NCBI RefSeq assembly: GCF_030063415.1
Contig: NZ_JASITA010000013.1
Location: 42,629-106,628, forward strand
DNA from: Streptomyces sp. H27-C3
GTDB lineage: Bacteria; Actinomycetota; Actinomycetes; Streptomycetales; Streptomycetaceae
Direction: 5' to 3'
Length of the DNA: 64,000 bases
Position numbers and translations under genes: made by a program
The notes under the pieces: generated by a model
Seen by the model: only the letters and a program-made list of their open reading frames with translations
The model's database searches: none
Told to the model about the DNA's origin: nothing
Shown: positions 29,632-38,051 of the stretch, one piece after another
How the letters are laid out: the number at the start of each line of letters is the position of its first letter
Position numbering within the stretch: the first letter of the stretch is position 1

Positions 29632-29775
29632 GGCCCGAGATCCAATCAGCCCGAGCCGCCCCGGACGAGAGGGCAGGGCGCGCCTCAGCGCTGCGGCTCG
29701 GCCTGCCGTTCACCGGGGCCGCCGTCACCGGCGGCTGAGGCGTCCTCACCTACCAGTACTCCCGCACTCTGTCGG

Positions 29776-29795
29776 ATGTGGACTCTATGTGGACT
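29776..29795. repeat. Paired direct repeat ATGTGGACT, 11-bp spacing (possible integrase arm sites)
   Basis: Copies at 29776-29784 and 29787-29795. Similar repeated ATGTGGACT words are often found beside tRNA-targeting actinobacterial integrase genes. Here no integrase gene is left. The tRNA 3' end is about 75 bases away. Confidence 0.45.
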
Positions 29796-29808
29796 TTGAT
29801 CACAGGAA

Positions 29809-29838
29809 GGCCCCTCAGTCATGATCGACTGAGGGGCC
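29809..29838. terminator. Hairpin terminator downstream of tRNA-Val
   Basis: Perfect 12-bp stem GGCCCCTCAGTC (29809-29820) with GACTGAGGGGCC (29827-29838), 6-base loop, followed on the minus strand by TTCCTG. Confidence 0.8.
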
Positions 29839-29871
29839 CAGCATCCGCTCCGACTTGCGCTTTATCCTCGG

Positions 29872-29943
29872 TGGGCGCGGACGGTTTCGAACCGCCGACA
29901 TTCGCTTTGTAAGAGCGACGCTCTACCCCTGAGCTACGCACCC
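29872..29943 (-). tRNA. tRNA-Val (anticodon UAC)
   Basis: 72-nt cloverleaf on the minus strand: acceptor GGGTGCG/CGCGCCC (one G-U), D arm GCTC...GAGC, anticodon stem TCGCT/AGCGA with loop CTTACAA (anticodon TAC), T arm GGCGG/CCGTC with loop TTCGAAA, discriminator A. CCA is not encoded. It stands at the edge of the decayed region 28000-29800. Confidence 0.95.
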
Positions 29944-30147
29944 GTGGATGAGTGAACAGATTACATGGCTCACGGGGCGACATCGCAAACCTGTTGGCCG
30001 CCCGAGCGGGCCGGAGCCGGCCGGTGGCGGGGCGTCGGGGGGATAACCCCACCCCCGATCCGGTGGCGCCCCGCATCGTCCCGGGGGGGGCTCCGGCTTC
30101 GTACCGTGGAGTCCTGTCAGCAGGAACTAACTGGGGGATCAGTCACC

Positions 30148-30906
30148 GTGGCACTCCGTACTCGTACTCTCACCGCCGTCGGCGGAGTCGTCGTTGCCCT
30201 GGTCGCCCTCAGCGGCTGCGGCGGTGACGACGCCAAGGACGCGCCCGCCGAGAACCGGTCGTTCCCCTTCAGCGGGAACACCCTGACTGTCGACACCGAC
30301 AACTCCGCCCTGGAACTGGTGCCCGCCGACGTGAAGGACGTGGAGGTCACCCGGCGCGCCGACGGGTGGGTGTTCCTCGGGGAGGGGCCCGAGAACAGCT
30401 GGAAGTTGAAAGACGGGAAGCTCGTCCTTCGGCAGAAGTGCGACGCGCTCGCCAGTGACTGCGACTCCTGGCATCGGATCAAGGTGCCGCGCGGCGTCGC
30501 CGTGACCGTCCTGAGCGACAACGGGAGCGTCAAGGCGACCGGGTTCGACACCGCGCTGAAGGTGCGGTCCTCCAACGGGGAAGTGCGGGTCGAGGACTCC
30601 AGTGGCGCACTCGACCTGGACAGCGACAACGGCCGGGTCGTCGCGGAGGGGATCTCGGCCAAGAAAGTGACCGCGGACTCCGAGAACGGCGCGGTGCGGC
30701 TGAGCTTCAGCGCCGTGCCGGACCTGGTGGAGACCGTCAGCGACAACGGCGAGATCGTCATCGACCTGCCCAGGACGGGGTACAACGTGACGACCAGCAG
30801 CGACAACGGGGACGTCAATGTGAACGTCCCGCGGGACGACAACAGCACGCATGTGGTGAAGGCCCGCAGCGACAATGGGGAAGTCACCTTGCGAAGTGCG
30901 AACTAA
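30148..30906 (+). CDS. DUF4097 beta-helix lipoprotein
   Basis: 252 aa. The lipoprotein signal ends with ALSGCGG (lipobox Cys about 24). The mature protein is a DUF4097-type beta-helix built of short repeats around the motif S-[DSE]-N-G (SDNGSV, SSNGEV, SDNGRV, SENGAV, SDNGEI, SDNGDV, SDNGEV), roughly every 19-22 residues. Such proteins form rigid surface stalks of unknown ligand. GTG 30148 with a GGGGGA site. Probably exported to the outer membrane face. Confidence 0.85.
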   Translation: MALRTRTLTAVGGVVVALVALSGCGGDDAKDAPAENRSFPFSGNTLTVDTDNSALELVPADVKDVEVTRRADGWVFLGEGPENSWKLKDGKLVLRQKCDALASDCDSWHRIKVPRGVAVTVLSDNGSVKATGFDTALKVRSSNGEVRVEDSSGALDLDSDNGRVVAEGISAKKVTADSENGAVRLSFSAVPDLVETVSDNGEIVIDLPRTGYNVTTSSDNGDVNVNVPRDDNSTHVVKARSDNGEVTLRSAN

Positions 30907-30979
30907 CGGGCCCGTGTGTTCGTCCTTACCTGGTGGGAGACTGTAACTGGGCAGGGCGGACACAGCACGGGAGAGGGAT

Positions 30980-32356
30980 GTGACGGCGACACACGCGCAG
31001 CCGTACACGCAGCGAGTACGCCGCCGTACGAAAGCGGGTGCCGTCCGGGACGTTCTCGCGCTCGTGCTCCTGCCCGTACCGCTGATCGCCGCGCTTCCCC
31101 TCGCCTTCGCGGGCGGCGGTACGAGACGTTGGTTCGGCGGGCGCGGTGAGGGTGTGCGGGCCGACGCGCAGGCCGCGAAGGACGCGGCAGCCGCGGCCTT
31201 CTACGAGCTGGACACGGCCCAGCGCGATCTGCGGATCTCCATCGAGACAATCACCGCGGTGGACAGCTCACCGGCCGCCCGCAAGGCCGCGGAGGACTTC
31301 GCGGCGCTCGGACGGCGTATCGACGAGGCCAGCCACGTCTACATCACCGCGGTCGACGCGCACGACCTCGACCGCGACGACCTGGACGCACCGACCGCCG
31401 CCAAGGCGCGCGGCGAGCTGAGCAAGGCCAAGGACGAGCTCGTACGGGTCAAGGGCGAGCTCGACCGGTTCGGGCAGGGTCTTGGGCCGCTGCTCGACAC
31501 CGCGGAGACGCAGCTCGCCCGGCTCGCGCCCGCCGTGGAGCGGGCCCGGCAAACGCTGCTGGCCGCCAGTAACGCGCTCGACGCGGTACGTACGTCCGGG
31601 CTCAAAGCCGATGATCTTGCCTCGCGGCTCGCGGCCCTCGCACCCGAGCTGACCAAGCTGAACCAGGGAGCCGGCCGGCACGGCGTAGCCGAGACGCTGC
31701 AACGCGCCGACCAGGTGTTGCGCGACGCGGAGGCCGTGCGGGCCGAGGCCGAGCGGCTGCCGGAGCGGGCCGCCGACATCGACCGGCGGCTGGTGTCACT
31801 GCGGACCCGGGCGCAGGCGCTGACGACCCGGGCGGGCAAGGTCGAGCCGATCCTGAGCGAGCTGCGGCGCCGGTTCACGGCGGCGTGCTGGCAGGACCTG
31901 CAAGCCGTTCCCGCGCAGACGGAGTCCACGGTCCGGCAGGCCGAGGAGAAGATCAAAGAGGCGGCGAAGGCACGCGAGGAACAGCGCTGGCCGGATGCGA
32001 CCGCGCTGCTCAGCACGGTCAGGGCCCTGCTCAACTCCACCGACGAGGCCGTGTCGGCCGCCGGTGACCGGCTGCAGCGGCTCAATGCCGTGTCCAAGGA
32101 CCCGCAGCAGGAGATCGAGCGGACCCGGTTCGCGATCAGGGACGCGCAGCGGCTGGCGATGGCCGGGCGCAATACGCCCGACCCCCGGCACGCCCGCCCG
32201 CTGGACGACTCGGTGGCCCGGCTGGACCGGGCCGTCGCGAGCCTGGAGGGCCGCCACCCCGACTACTGGCACTTCCTCACCGAGACGGAGGCGGTACGCC
32301 GGACGGTGGCGCGGGTGGTCGAGCTGATCCGCGAGGAGCTGGGAGGCGGCGCCTGA
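30980..32356 (+). CDS. Long coiled-coil membrane protein, unknown function
   Basis: 458 aa. A basic N terminus and one hydrophobic hairpin-like stretch (about 24-44, ALVLLPVPLIAALPLAFAGGG) precede about 400 residues of almost continuous predicted coiled coil (Ala/Glu/Arg/Leu-rich, no Pro, few Cys). It resembles a TPM-associated or scaffold-type protein by composition only. GTG 30980 is inside GGGATGTGACG with a GAGAGGG site. It could be a membrane-tethered spacer or cell-division scaffold. No family recognised. Confidence 0.75.
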   Translation: MTATHAQPYTQRVRRRTKAGAVRDVLALVLLPVPLIAALPLAFAGGGTRRWFGGRGEGVRADAQAAKDAAAAAFYELDTAQRDLRISIETITAVDSSPAARKAAEDFAALGRRIDEASHVYITAVDAHDLDRDDLDAPTAAKARGELSKAKDELVRVKGELDRFGQGLGPLLDTAETQLARLAPAVERARQTLLAASNALDAVRTSGLKADDLASRLAALAPELTKLNQGAGRHGVAETLQRADQVLRDAEAVRAEAERLPERAADIDRRLVSLRTRAQALTTRAGKVEPILSELRRRFTAACWQDLQAVPAQTESTVRQAEEKIKEAAKAREEQRWPDATALLSTVRALLNSTDEAVSAAGDRLQRLNAVSKDPQQEIERTRFAIRDAQRLAMAGRNTPDPRHARPLDDSVARLDRAVASLEGRHPDYWHFLTETEAVRRTVARVVELIREELGGGA

Positions 32357-32752
32357 CCCGGCAGGGTCGTACGTACGTCGGCCACCTGCACCCGGCACCC
32401 GTGCGCCCGCGCCCTGACGCACCACGGGCCTACGTACGTCGGCCTCCCGACCCGGCACGGACACACCACCGGGCACACGTAAGCTCACCTCTGGCCCGGC
32501 ACGGGCACGCGTCCGCCGAGGCCGCCCCGGGCACACCTCCACCAACGCACGCCCGACCCGTACGGGCGCCTCTGGACCGCCATGGGCACGCGTGCTCCCG
32601 CCCGACCCCGTACGGGCGCACGCACATCCGCCCCTTGACCCGGCCCGCACGTCCGCCGCCGCCTGGCCACCACCCCCGGGATCCAGGGCACCCGCACCCG
32701 GGACCCAGGTGGCCGGCTCCTGCTCGTGCCGTCGACTCAGTAGCCTGTGCGC
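32357..32752. repeat. Non-coding GC-rich region of degenerate repeats
   Basis: No gene is seen in these 396 bases. TACGTACGTCGGCC followed by CCCGGCAC occurs at 32370-32398 and again at 32431-32458 (61-base period). CCCGGCACGGGCACGCGT-type words and GACCCGTACGGGCG-type words recur around 32494, 32549 and 32605. The last part holds a TAGCCT -10 box just before the FmdB gene. Confidence 0.6.
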
Positions 32753-32971
32753 ATGCCTCGCTACGAGTACCGCTGCCGCTCCTGCGGCACCTCCTTTGAG
32801 CTGGACCGGCCCATGGCCGAATCCTCCGCGCCCGCCGCCTGCCCGGACGGGCACGACGACACCGTCAAGCTGCTGTCCGCCGTTGCCGTGGGCGGTACGG
32901 CCCAGTCCGGCGGTCCCGCGCCCTCGGGCGGGGGTGGAGGTGGCTGCTGCGGCGGCGGGTGCTGCGGCTAG
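32753..32971 (+). CDS. FmdB-family zinc-ribbon protein
   Basis: 72 aa. MPRYEYRCRSCGTSFEL with the CxxC pair (Cys 8 and 11), a second partial site (CPDGH), then a Gly/Cys-rich C terminus (CCGGGCC). Typical FmdB putative regulatory protein, found widely with unknown role. ATG 32753 lies a few bases after TAGCCT, suggesting a leaderless transcript. Confidence 0.85.
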   Translation: MPRYEYRCRSCGTSFELDRPMAESSAPAACPDGHDDTVKLLSAVAVGGTAQSGGPAPSGGGGGGCCGGGCCG

Positions 32972-33069
32972 ACCCCGTCACCTGCCGGGCCCCACCGGAC
33001 GGCCGGCGCCCTCCGGCCGGTCGTCCGACAGCTCGGCTCACAGGACCTGACGCGGCGGCGACTCGGCGC

Positions 33070-33729
33070 TCAGCGCTTGCGCGACAGCGTCAGGCCGTCC
33101 GCGACGGGGAGCATCACGCTCTCCATGCGCTCGTCGGCCGATACCCGGTCGTTGAACTCCCTGATCGCCGCCGCGCCCCCCGTCGCACCCGGGTCGACGA
33201 CACCACCTCCGTAGAGCACGTTGTCGGCCGCGATCACCCCGCCCTGCCGCATCCTGGGCACCAGCTCTTCCCAGTACGGGACGTAATTGGCCTTGTCCGC
33301 GTCGAGGTAGGCGAAGTCGATGTGCGGCTCCGCGGGCATGGCGCGCAGGGTGTCCAGGGCGGAGCCGATCCGCAGCTCCACGCGGTCGGCCACACCCGCC
33401 TTCGCCCAAGCCTCGCGCCCGTACGCCGTCCACTCCTCCGAGATGTCGCACGCGATCAGGCTGCCGTCCTCGGGCAGCGCCTGGGCCATCGCCAGCGCGG
33501 AGAATCCCGTGAAGGTGCCGACCTCAACGATGTGCCGTGCGCCGATCAGCCTGACCAGGAAGGCGAGCAGCGGTCCCTGCTCCTCGGCGGACTGCATGAC
33601 CGCCTGGTCGGGCAGCCGCGCGTACGTGGTCTCGACGAGCTCGCGCTGCACGGCGTCCAGCGGCGCGTTGTGCGCCAGGATGTAGTCGTGCACCTCATCG
33701 GTGATCCTGGTGCTGTTCCCCTTGCTCAT
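33070..33729 (-). CDS. SAM-dependent O-methyltransferase (class I, catechol-type family 3)
   Basis: 219 aa. The motif I VEVGTFTGFSALAMA, acidic motif DISEEW, metal-binding DADK (YLDADKANY) and DNVLYGG block identify the Mg2+-dependent O-methyltransferase family 3. Substrate unknown, probably a catechol or caffeoyl-like compound. ATG 33729; longer readings add a region without gene character. Confidence 0.88.
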   Translation of the reverse strand: MSKGNSTRITDEVHDYILAHNAPLDAVQRELVETTYARLPDQAVMQSAEEQGPLLAFLVRLIGARHIVEVGTFTGFSALAMAQALPEDGSLIACDISEEWTAYGREAWAKAGVADRVELRIGSALDTLRAMPAEPHIDFAYLDADKANYVPYWEELVPRMRQGGVIAADNVLYGGGVVDPGATGGAAAIREFNDRVSADERMESVMLPVADGLTLSRKR

Positions 33730-33877
33730 TGAGCTCCCTGTCAGGCCGTCAGCTCCCCGGAGCCAGAGCATATCGGAGCCGCGCCCCATCGCCCGGTGAG
33801 AGTCGCCCCGGGCGTCCCGGCCCGCACGTCACCCTCCTTCAGCTTGGCTTCAGCTGCGCTTTCCCAGGGTGGGCCGC

Positions 33878-34513
33878 ATGGTCGAAAGCAGCGCACCACA
33901 GTGGATCACTTCCCTCATGGACACCATGGGGGCGCCGGGCGCGGGCATCGCCATCGCGCTGGAGAATCTCTTCCCGCCGCTGCCCAGCGAGGTGATTCTG
34001 CCGCTGGCCGGTTTCGCCGCCAGTACCGGGCAGATGAGCCTGATCGCCGCCCTGCTGTGGACCACCGCGGGCTCCGTGATCGGCGCGCTCGCGCTCTACG
34101 GGGTGGGGGCGCTGCTCGGGCGCGACCGTACCGTCGCCATCGCCGCGAAGCTGCCGCTGGTGAAGGTCTCCGACATCGAGCGGACCGAGGCCTGGTTCCA
34201 ACGGCACGGCACCAAGGCGGTGTTCTTCGGCCGGATGATCCCCGTCTTCCGCAGCCTGATCTCGATCCCGGCGGGCATCGAGCGCATGCCGCTGCCCGTC
34301 TTCCTCGGCCTCACCACGCTCGGCAGCACGATCTGGAACACCCTCTTCGTTCTCGCCGGCTACACGCTCGGCGAGAACTGGGCGGACGTGACGGGCTACG
34401 TCTCCACGTACTCCAAGGTGGTGCTGGTGGCGGCGGTGCTGGCCGTGCTGCTCTTCGTGGGCGTACGGACGCTCAGGCGACCGCGTGCCCGTGCCGACCG
34501 GCAGCGCGGATGA
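33878..34513 (+). CDS. DedA family membrane protein
   Basis: 211 aa. DedA/VTT signature: ENLFPPLPSEVILPLAG (about 29-45), GRDRTVAIAAKLP, then FFGRMIPVFRSLISIPAG with the conserved Arg residues and four membrane segments. Envelope lipid scramblase-type protein. ATG 33878 is a few bases after a TAG-like CAGGGT box. It overlaps the convergent HAD gene by 41 bases. Confidence 0.9.
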   Translation: MVESSAPQWITSLMDTMGAPGAGIAIALENLFPPLPSEVILPLAGFAASTGQMSLIAALLWTTAGSVIGALALYGVGALLGRDRTVAIAAKLPLVKVSDIERTEAWFQRHGTKAVFFGRMIPVFRSLISIPAGIERMPLPVFLGLTTLGSTIWNTLFVLAGYTLGENWADVTGYVSTYSKVVLVAAVLAVLLFVGVRTLRRPRARADRQRG

Positions 34514-35333
34514 AGGACCGCAGGATCTCCTCACCCGCCGCGACACCCGTCTCGGGCAGGACCGTGACCCGGGGGCCGGTCCAGCCCGTGTCCGCCAGCT
34601 CCCCGTGGCCCGGCCGCCAGCCCTGGTCCGCGGCCAGCAGCAGGTCCGCGTCGAGGATCGAGTCACCGGCGGCGAGCGTGAGGGTGGCGCCGGTGCGGCG
34701 GGCGACCTCGCGCATGGCCGCGCTCTTGGTGAGCGGCTTGGGTACGGCGTAGATCTTCCGGCCCTGGAGCGAGACCGTCCAGCCCTTGTTCTCGGCCCAC
34801 TCGCCGAGTTCCTTGACCCATTCGTCGGGCAGCAGCGCGCGCTCCACGACGAGATAGGCGAAGAGGTCCTCGGCGACCCGCTCCTTGAGCAGCCAGGCGG
34901 GGTCGGCCGCGCCAAGGAGGTGGGCGCGGACCTCGGCCAGGGAGGCGCATTCGTCGGCGAGGGCCCTGGCGACCCGGGCCTGCCAGTCCGGGTCGGACAC
35001 CCCGTCGACGAGGAGGTGACCGCCGTTGGCGCAGATCGCGAACCGCGGTGTGGGGCACGGCAGTTTGATGCGGTGGTACTGCTCGCGGGTACGGGTGGTC
35101 GTCGGTACGAAGCAGGTCTCGGCCGCGAGTTGCGCCATCAGCCCGGCGGCGGTCTCCGTCAGGTACGAGAGCGGCTTGCTCTCGTACACCTCGACGCAGA
35201 GCAGCCGCGGCGCCTCGGCGTCGGGCATGCGCAGACCGAGCGCCGCCGACGAGTAGATCAGGGTGCGGTCGAGATCGCTCGCGACCAGAACGGGAGAGAC
35301 GGTAGAGGCAGAAGACTCTGGGGAGGTGGTCAC
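34473..35333 (-). CDS. HAD-family phosphatase of the ter complex
   Basis: 286 aa. Motif I DLDRTLIYSS (nucleophile Asp about 19), motif II TTTRTREQYHRI, motif III Lys in PLTKSAAM and motif IV AGDSILDADLL. C2-type cap (Cof/SPP-like). In ter gene clusters this HAD belongs to the module making a nucleoside-like metabolite. The GTG start overlaps the stop of the PRTase-StiP gene (GTGA), so it is the last gene of that operon. Confidence 0.85.
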   Translation of the reverse strand: MTTSPESSASTVSPVLVASDLDRTLIYSSAALGLRMPDAEAPRLLCVEVYESKPLSYLTETAAGLMAQLAAETCFVPTTTRTREQYHRIKLPCPTPRFAICANGGHLLVDGVSDPDWQARVARALADECASLAEVRAHLLGAADPAWLLKERVAEDLFAYLVVERALLPDEWVKELGEWAENKGWTVSLQGRKIYAVPKPLTKSAAMREVARRTGATLTLAAGDSILDADLLLAADQGWRPGHGELADTGWTGPRVTVLPETGVAAGEEILRSFIRAAGRHGHAVA

Positions 35334-37870
35334 TTCGCCGTTACCGCCTTGCCGTTGGTGCCGGTCGCGCCGCGCGTGTACTGGGGGTGGATCAGTCCGA
35401 CGCAGGTGTACGGAAGCCCGTCGACCTCCTCCACCGGTACGCCGCGCTGTTCGGCCAGCAGCCGTACGTGGTCGAGGTCCGGTCCCGCGCCGCGCTTGGC
35501 GAGGATCTTCCAGGGGACGCGGCGCAGCAGGACGCGGGTGGTCTCGCCGACGCCCGGCTTGACCAGGTTCACGTCGTGGATGCCGTACTCCTCGCTGATC
35601 CGCTCGACGGCCGCCCAGCCCTCCCAGGTCGGAGCCCGGTCCGCCGCCAGCAGTTCCTTGACCTCGGCGTCCACGTCGTCCGCGACCTCGTCGAAGCGGG
35701 CGGCGACGGTGTCGAGGAAGTGGCCGGACACGTCGTCACCGGCGAGCTCCCGGTAGAACTTCGCGCCGTGGAAGTCGTCGGGGCCGACCAGGTCGGACCG
35801 CAGCACCGTACGCGAAATCAGCCCGGACACCGTCGAGTTGAGACAGGCGGAGGGGATGAGGAAGTCCTCGCGGGTGCCGTACGTCCGGACGCAGCCGCCG
35901 GGGTCGGCGAGGACCGCGATCTCCGGGTTGAAGCCGTCGAAGCCCTCCAGGGCCTGCGCCAGCTCGCGGGTGATCGCGCCCTTGCCCGTCCAGCCGTCGA
36001 CGAAGACGATGTCGGCCGGGTCGTGGTGAGCGGCCAGCCAGCGCAGGGCGGTTTCGTCGATGCCGCGGCCTCGGACGATGGAGACGGCGTAGTGCGGAAG
36101 GTCGAGGCCGTGTCGGTGCTGGGCCCAGCGGCGCATCAGGACGCCGACGGGCGTTCCCGCGCGGGCGAGGGAGACCAGCACGGGGCGCGGGGAGCGTTCG
36201 GCGAGGACGGTCTCGGTCACGGTGCCGACGGCCCTGGCGATACGGGCGGCCGACGTGTCCAGGGCCGACTTGAACAGCTCCTGGTAGTGGGCGCTCGGCT
36301 GGTACTCCACGGGCAGCGACTCCGCGTAGTGCGCGCCGCCGCTCTGGATCGCCTCCTCGCGTTCCTCGGTGGGGGCTTCGAGCTCGACGTCCGACAGGTC
36401 CTGGAGCAGCCAGCCGCAGTCCTCCGGTGCGTACGAGGAGAAGGCGGGGCCGCGAAGGGGCTCGGGCATGGGCGGTTCCTGCCGTTCGGAGGCGCGCGTG
36501 GGGCGTGCGGGCTGTGTGGATGGCTCGGGTACGTAGGAGGGGACGACCGCGAGTATCACGCGGTCGGTGTGCGGCGCGAGCCCCGCCAACAGGCCGTCGG
36601 GAGCGTGCAGTTCGGGGGTGTCGGCGGTGGAGTCGACGACAACGACCACGGCGTCGAAGCCGGCGCCCGCGACGTTGTACGCGAAGCGCGGGCCGGGTCC
36701 GTCGGCGGGGCTGTCGTGCGCGGGGAAGGTGATGCGGGTGCGGATCGCGTAGCCCGGGTCATCGACGGCGAGCACGGGCGAGCGGGTCGTGGTCGAGGAC
36801 CGCACCTCGGCATCGACGACCGCGTCGAGCGCTTCGGCCAGCCGGAGGGGGGCGTACATCAGCTCCTCGAAGCCGAGGACCAGCACCCGGCGCGCCCCGG
36901 CGGGCAGCGCCTCGGCCGTACGGGCCGCCATGCCAGGCAGCGCGCCCTCCAGGGCCGCCCGGTGCGCGGGCAGAAAGCCGTGCCGCCCGCCGTCGGGAAC
37001 GCCCACAGGCCAGCCGAGCTCCACGCGGACGCAGGTCGTGGGCGTGGAGGCCGGTACGCGCTCGGGCGCGGACCCAGGCGCAGTCGCCGACGCGGAAACG
37101 GGTGCGGCCCAGGACGCGGGCGCGTCCCCGGCCACCGCTCCGGGAACCGCCGCCGCCTCCTCGAACCGGGCCACGAGCTCCACGCCCTTGCGCAGGACAC
37201 CCTCCGGCAGCCGGACCGTCCCCGAGGCCATCGCGATCAGGTCGACCCTGGCGCCGATCTCCCGCGCGAACTCCTCCAGCCGGCCCCTGTCATCGGCGGA
37301 GCGCATGTCGACCAGGGCGACTATCACGTACCAGTCGCGCGGGTAACGCGCGTGCAGGTCGCGGATCGTATTCAGCACCGTGTTGCCCGTGGAGAACTCG
37401 TCGTCGACGAGGACCAGTGGCCCTGTGCCGGCGAGCAGCTCGGGGTCCCGCGGCAGCAGCAGGTGCGAGGTGGCGTGCGAGTGCGACTCCTCGAAGCCGC
37501 CCGCCGTCGCCACGCCGTCGACCGGGCGGCGCGTCGAGTGGAGGTACGGGGCGAGGGCCACGCCGTCCGCGACGGAGTGGCCGAGCCCGGTCGCCGTCTC
37601 CGCGTACCCGAGGACCACCGCCCGCGCGGCCGTCTCGTCGCCCAGCAGCCTCCGCACGTCCTGGCCGAGCGCGAACCCGGCTCCGTACACCCGGGAGGGC
37701 CGCTGCGGCACGTGCTTGCCCAGCACGTTCGACACGAGCAGATGCGCCCGCTTCGGGTTGCGGCGCAGAGCCATACCCAGCAGGTCGGTCAGCGCGCCGC
37801 CCTCTCCGGCGCCCTCGCCGACCAGTTCGACGCCCAGCCGCTCAGCGACCCATGTTCCCGACCACACCAC
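35330..37870 (-). CDS. Fused phosphoribosyltransferase-TRSP and StiP-type phosphoribosyltransferase/PELOTA protein
   Basis: About 846 aa. Part 1: an orphan PRTase (PRPP loop VLVDDEFSTGNT) followed by the TRSP domain with its diagnostic TTTRSPVLAVDD. Part 2, from about ATG 36469 (MPEPLRGPAFSSY): a StiP-type PRTase (VFVDGWTGKGAI) ending in a PELOTA-like RNA-binding domain (VLLRRVPWKILAKRG, then VEEVDGLPYTCVGLIHPQY). In other bacteria these are usually two genes. Here one uninterrupted frame joins them through a Pro/Arg/Thr-rich linker. GTG 37870 is chosen; the frame stays open to ATG 38050, but that stretch is repetitive. Its role is in the ter nucleoside-like biosynthetic module. Confidence 0.82.
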   Translation of the reverse strand: MVWSGTWVAERLGVELVGEGAGEGGALTDLLGMALRRNPKRAHLLVSNVLGKHVPQRPSRVYGAGFALGQDVRRLLGDETAARAVVLGYAETATGLGHSVADGVALAPYLHSTRRPVDGVATAGGFEESHSHATSHLLLPRDPELLAGTGPLVLVDDEFSTGNTVLNTIRDLHARYPRDWYVIVALVDMRSADDRGRLEEFAREIGARVDLIAMASGTVRLPEGVLRKGVELVARFEEAAAVPGAVAGDAPASWAAPVSASATAPGSAPERVPASTPTTCVRVELGWPVGVPDGGRHGFLPAHRAALEGALPGMAARTAEALPAGARRVLVLGFEELMYAPLRLAEALDAVVDAEVRSSTTTRSPVLAVDDPGYAIRTRITFPAHDSPADGPGPRFAYNVAGAGFDAVVVVVDSTADTPELHAPDGLLAGLAPHTDRVILAVVPSYVPEPSTQPARPTRASERQEPPMPEPLRGPAFSSYAPEDCGWLLQDLSDVELEAPTEEREEAIQSGGAHYAESLPVEYQPSAHYQELFKSALDTSAARIARAVGTVTETVLAERSPRPVLVSLARAGTPVGVLMRRWAQHRHGLDLPHYAVSIVRGRGIDETALRWLAAHHDPADIVFVDGWTGKGAITRELAQALEGFDGFNPEIAVLADPGGCVRTYGTREDFLIPSACLNSTVSGLISRTVLRSDLVGPDDFHGAKFYRELAGDDVSGHFLDTVAARFDEVADDVDAEVKELLAADRAPTWEGWAAVERISEEYGIHDVNLVKPGVGETTRVLLRRVPWKILAKRGAGPDLDHVRLLAEQRGVPVEEVDGLPYTCVGLIHPQYTRGATGTNGKAVTAK

Positions 37871-38051
37871 GTTGTTTTCCGCTGCCTTACGTTCGTCGGA
37901 CCGTCTGTTGTAACCAGTGTCGCCCGTGTGACCGATGTGCTCTGTGTGACCAATGTGCTCGGTAGGACGTGCACGACCGGCGGGACTGGTGGGGCCCGCA
38001 CGACCAGCGGGACCCGCGCGACCGGCTCGGTCACTGCCAGGGTGTGCCATC

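Noticed and set aside
32357..32752. CRISPR-like repetition
   Set aside because: The repeats are degenerate, unevenly spaced and lack uniform spacers or cas genes.
37871..38050. Sixty-residue extension of the PRTase-StiP protein to ATG 38050
   Set aside because: Repetitive (HIGHTEHIGHT-like) sequence with promoter-like TACAAC; GTG 37870 is more likely. N-terminal peptide mapping could reverse this.
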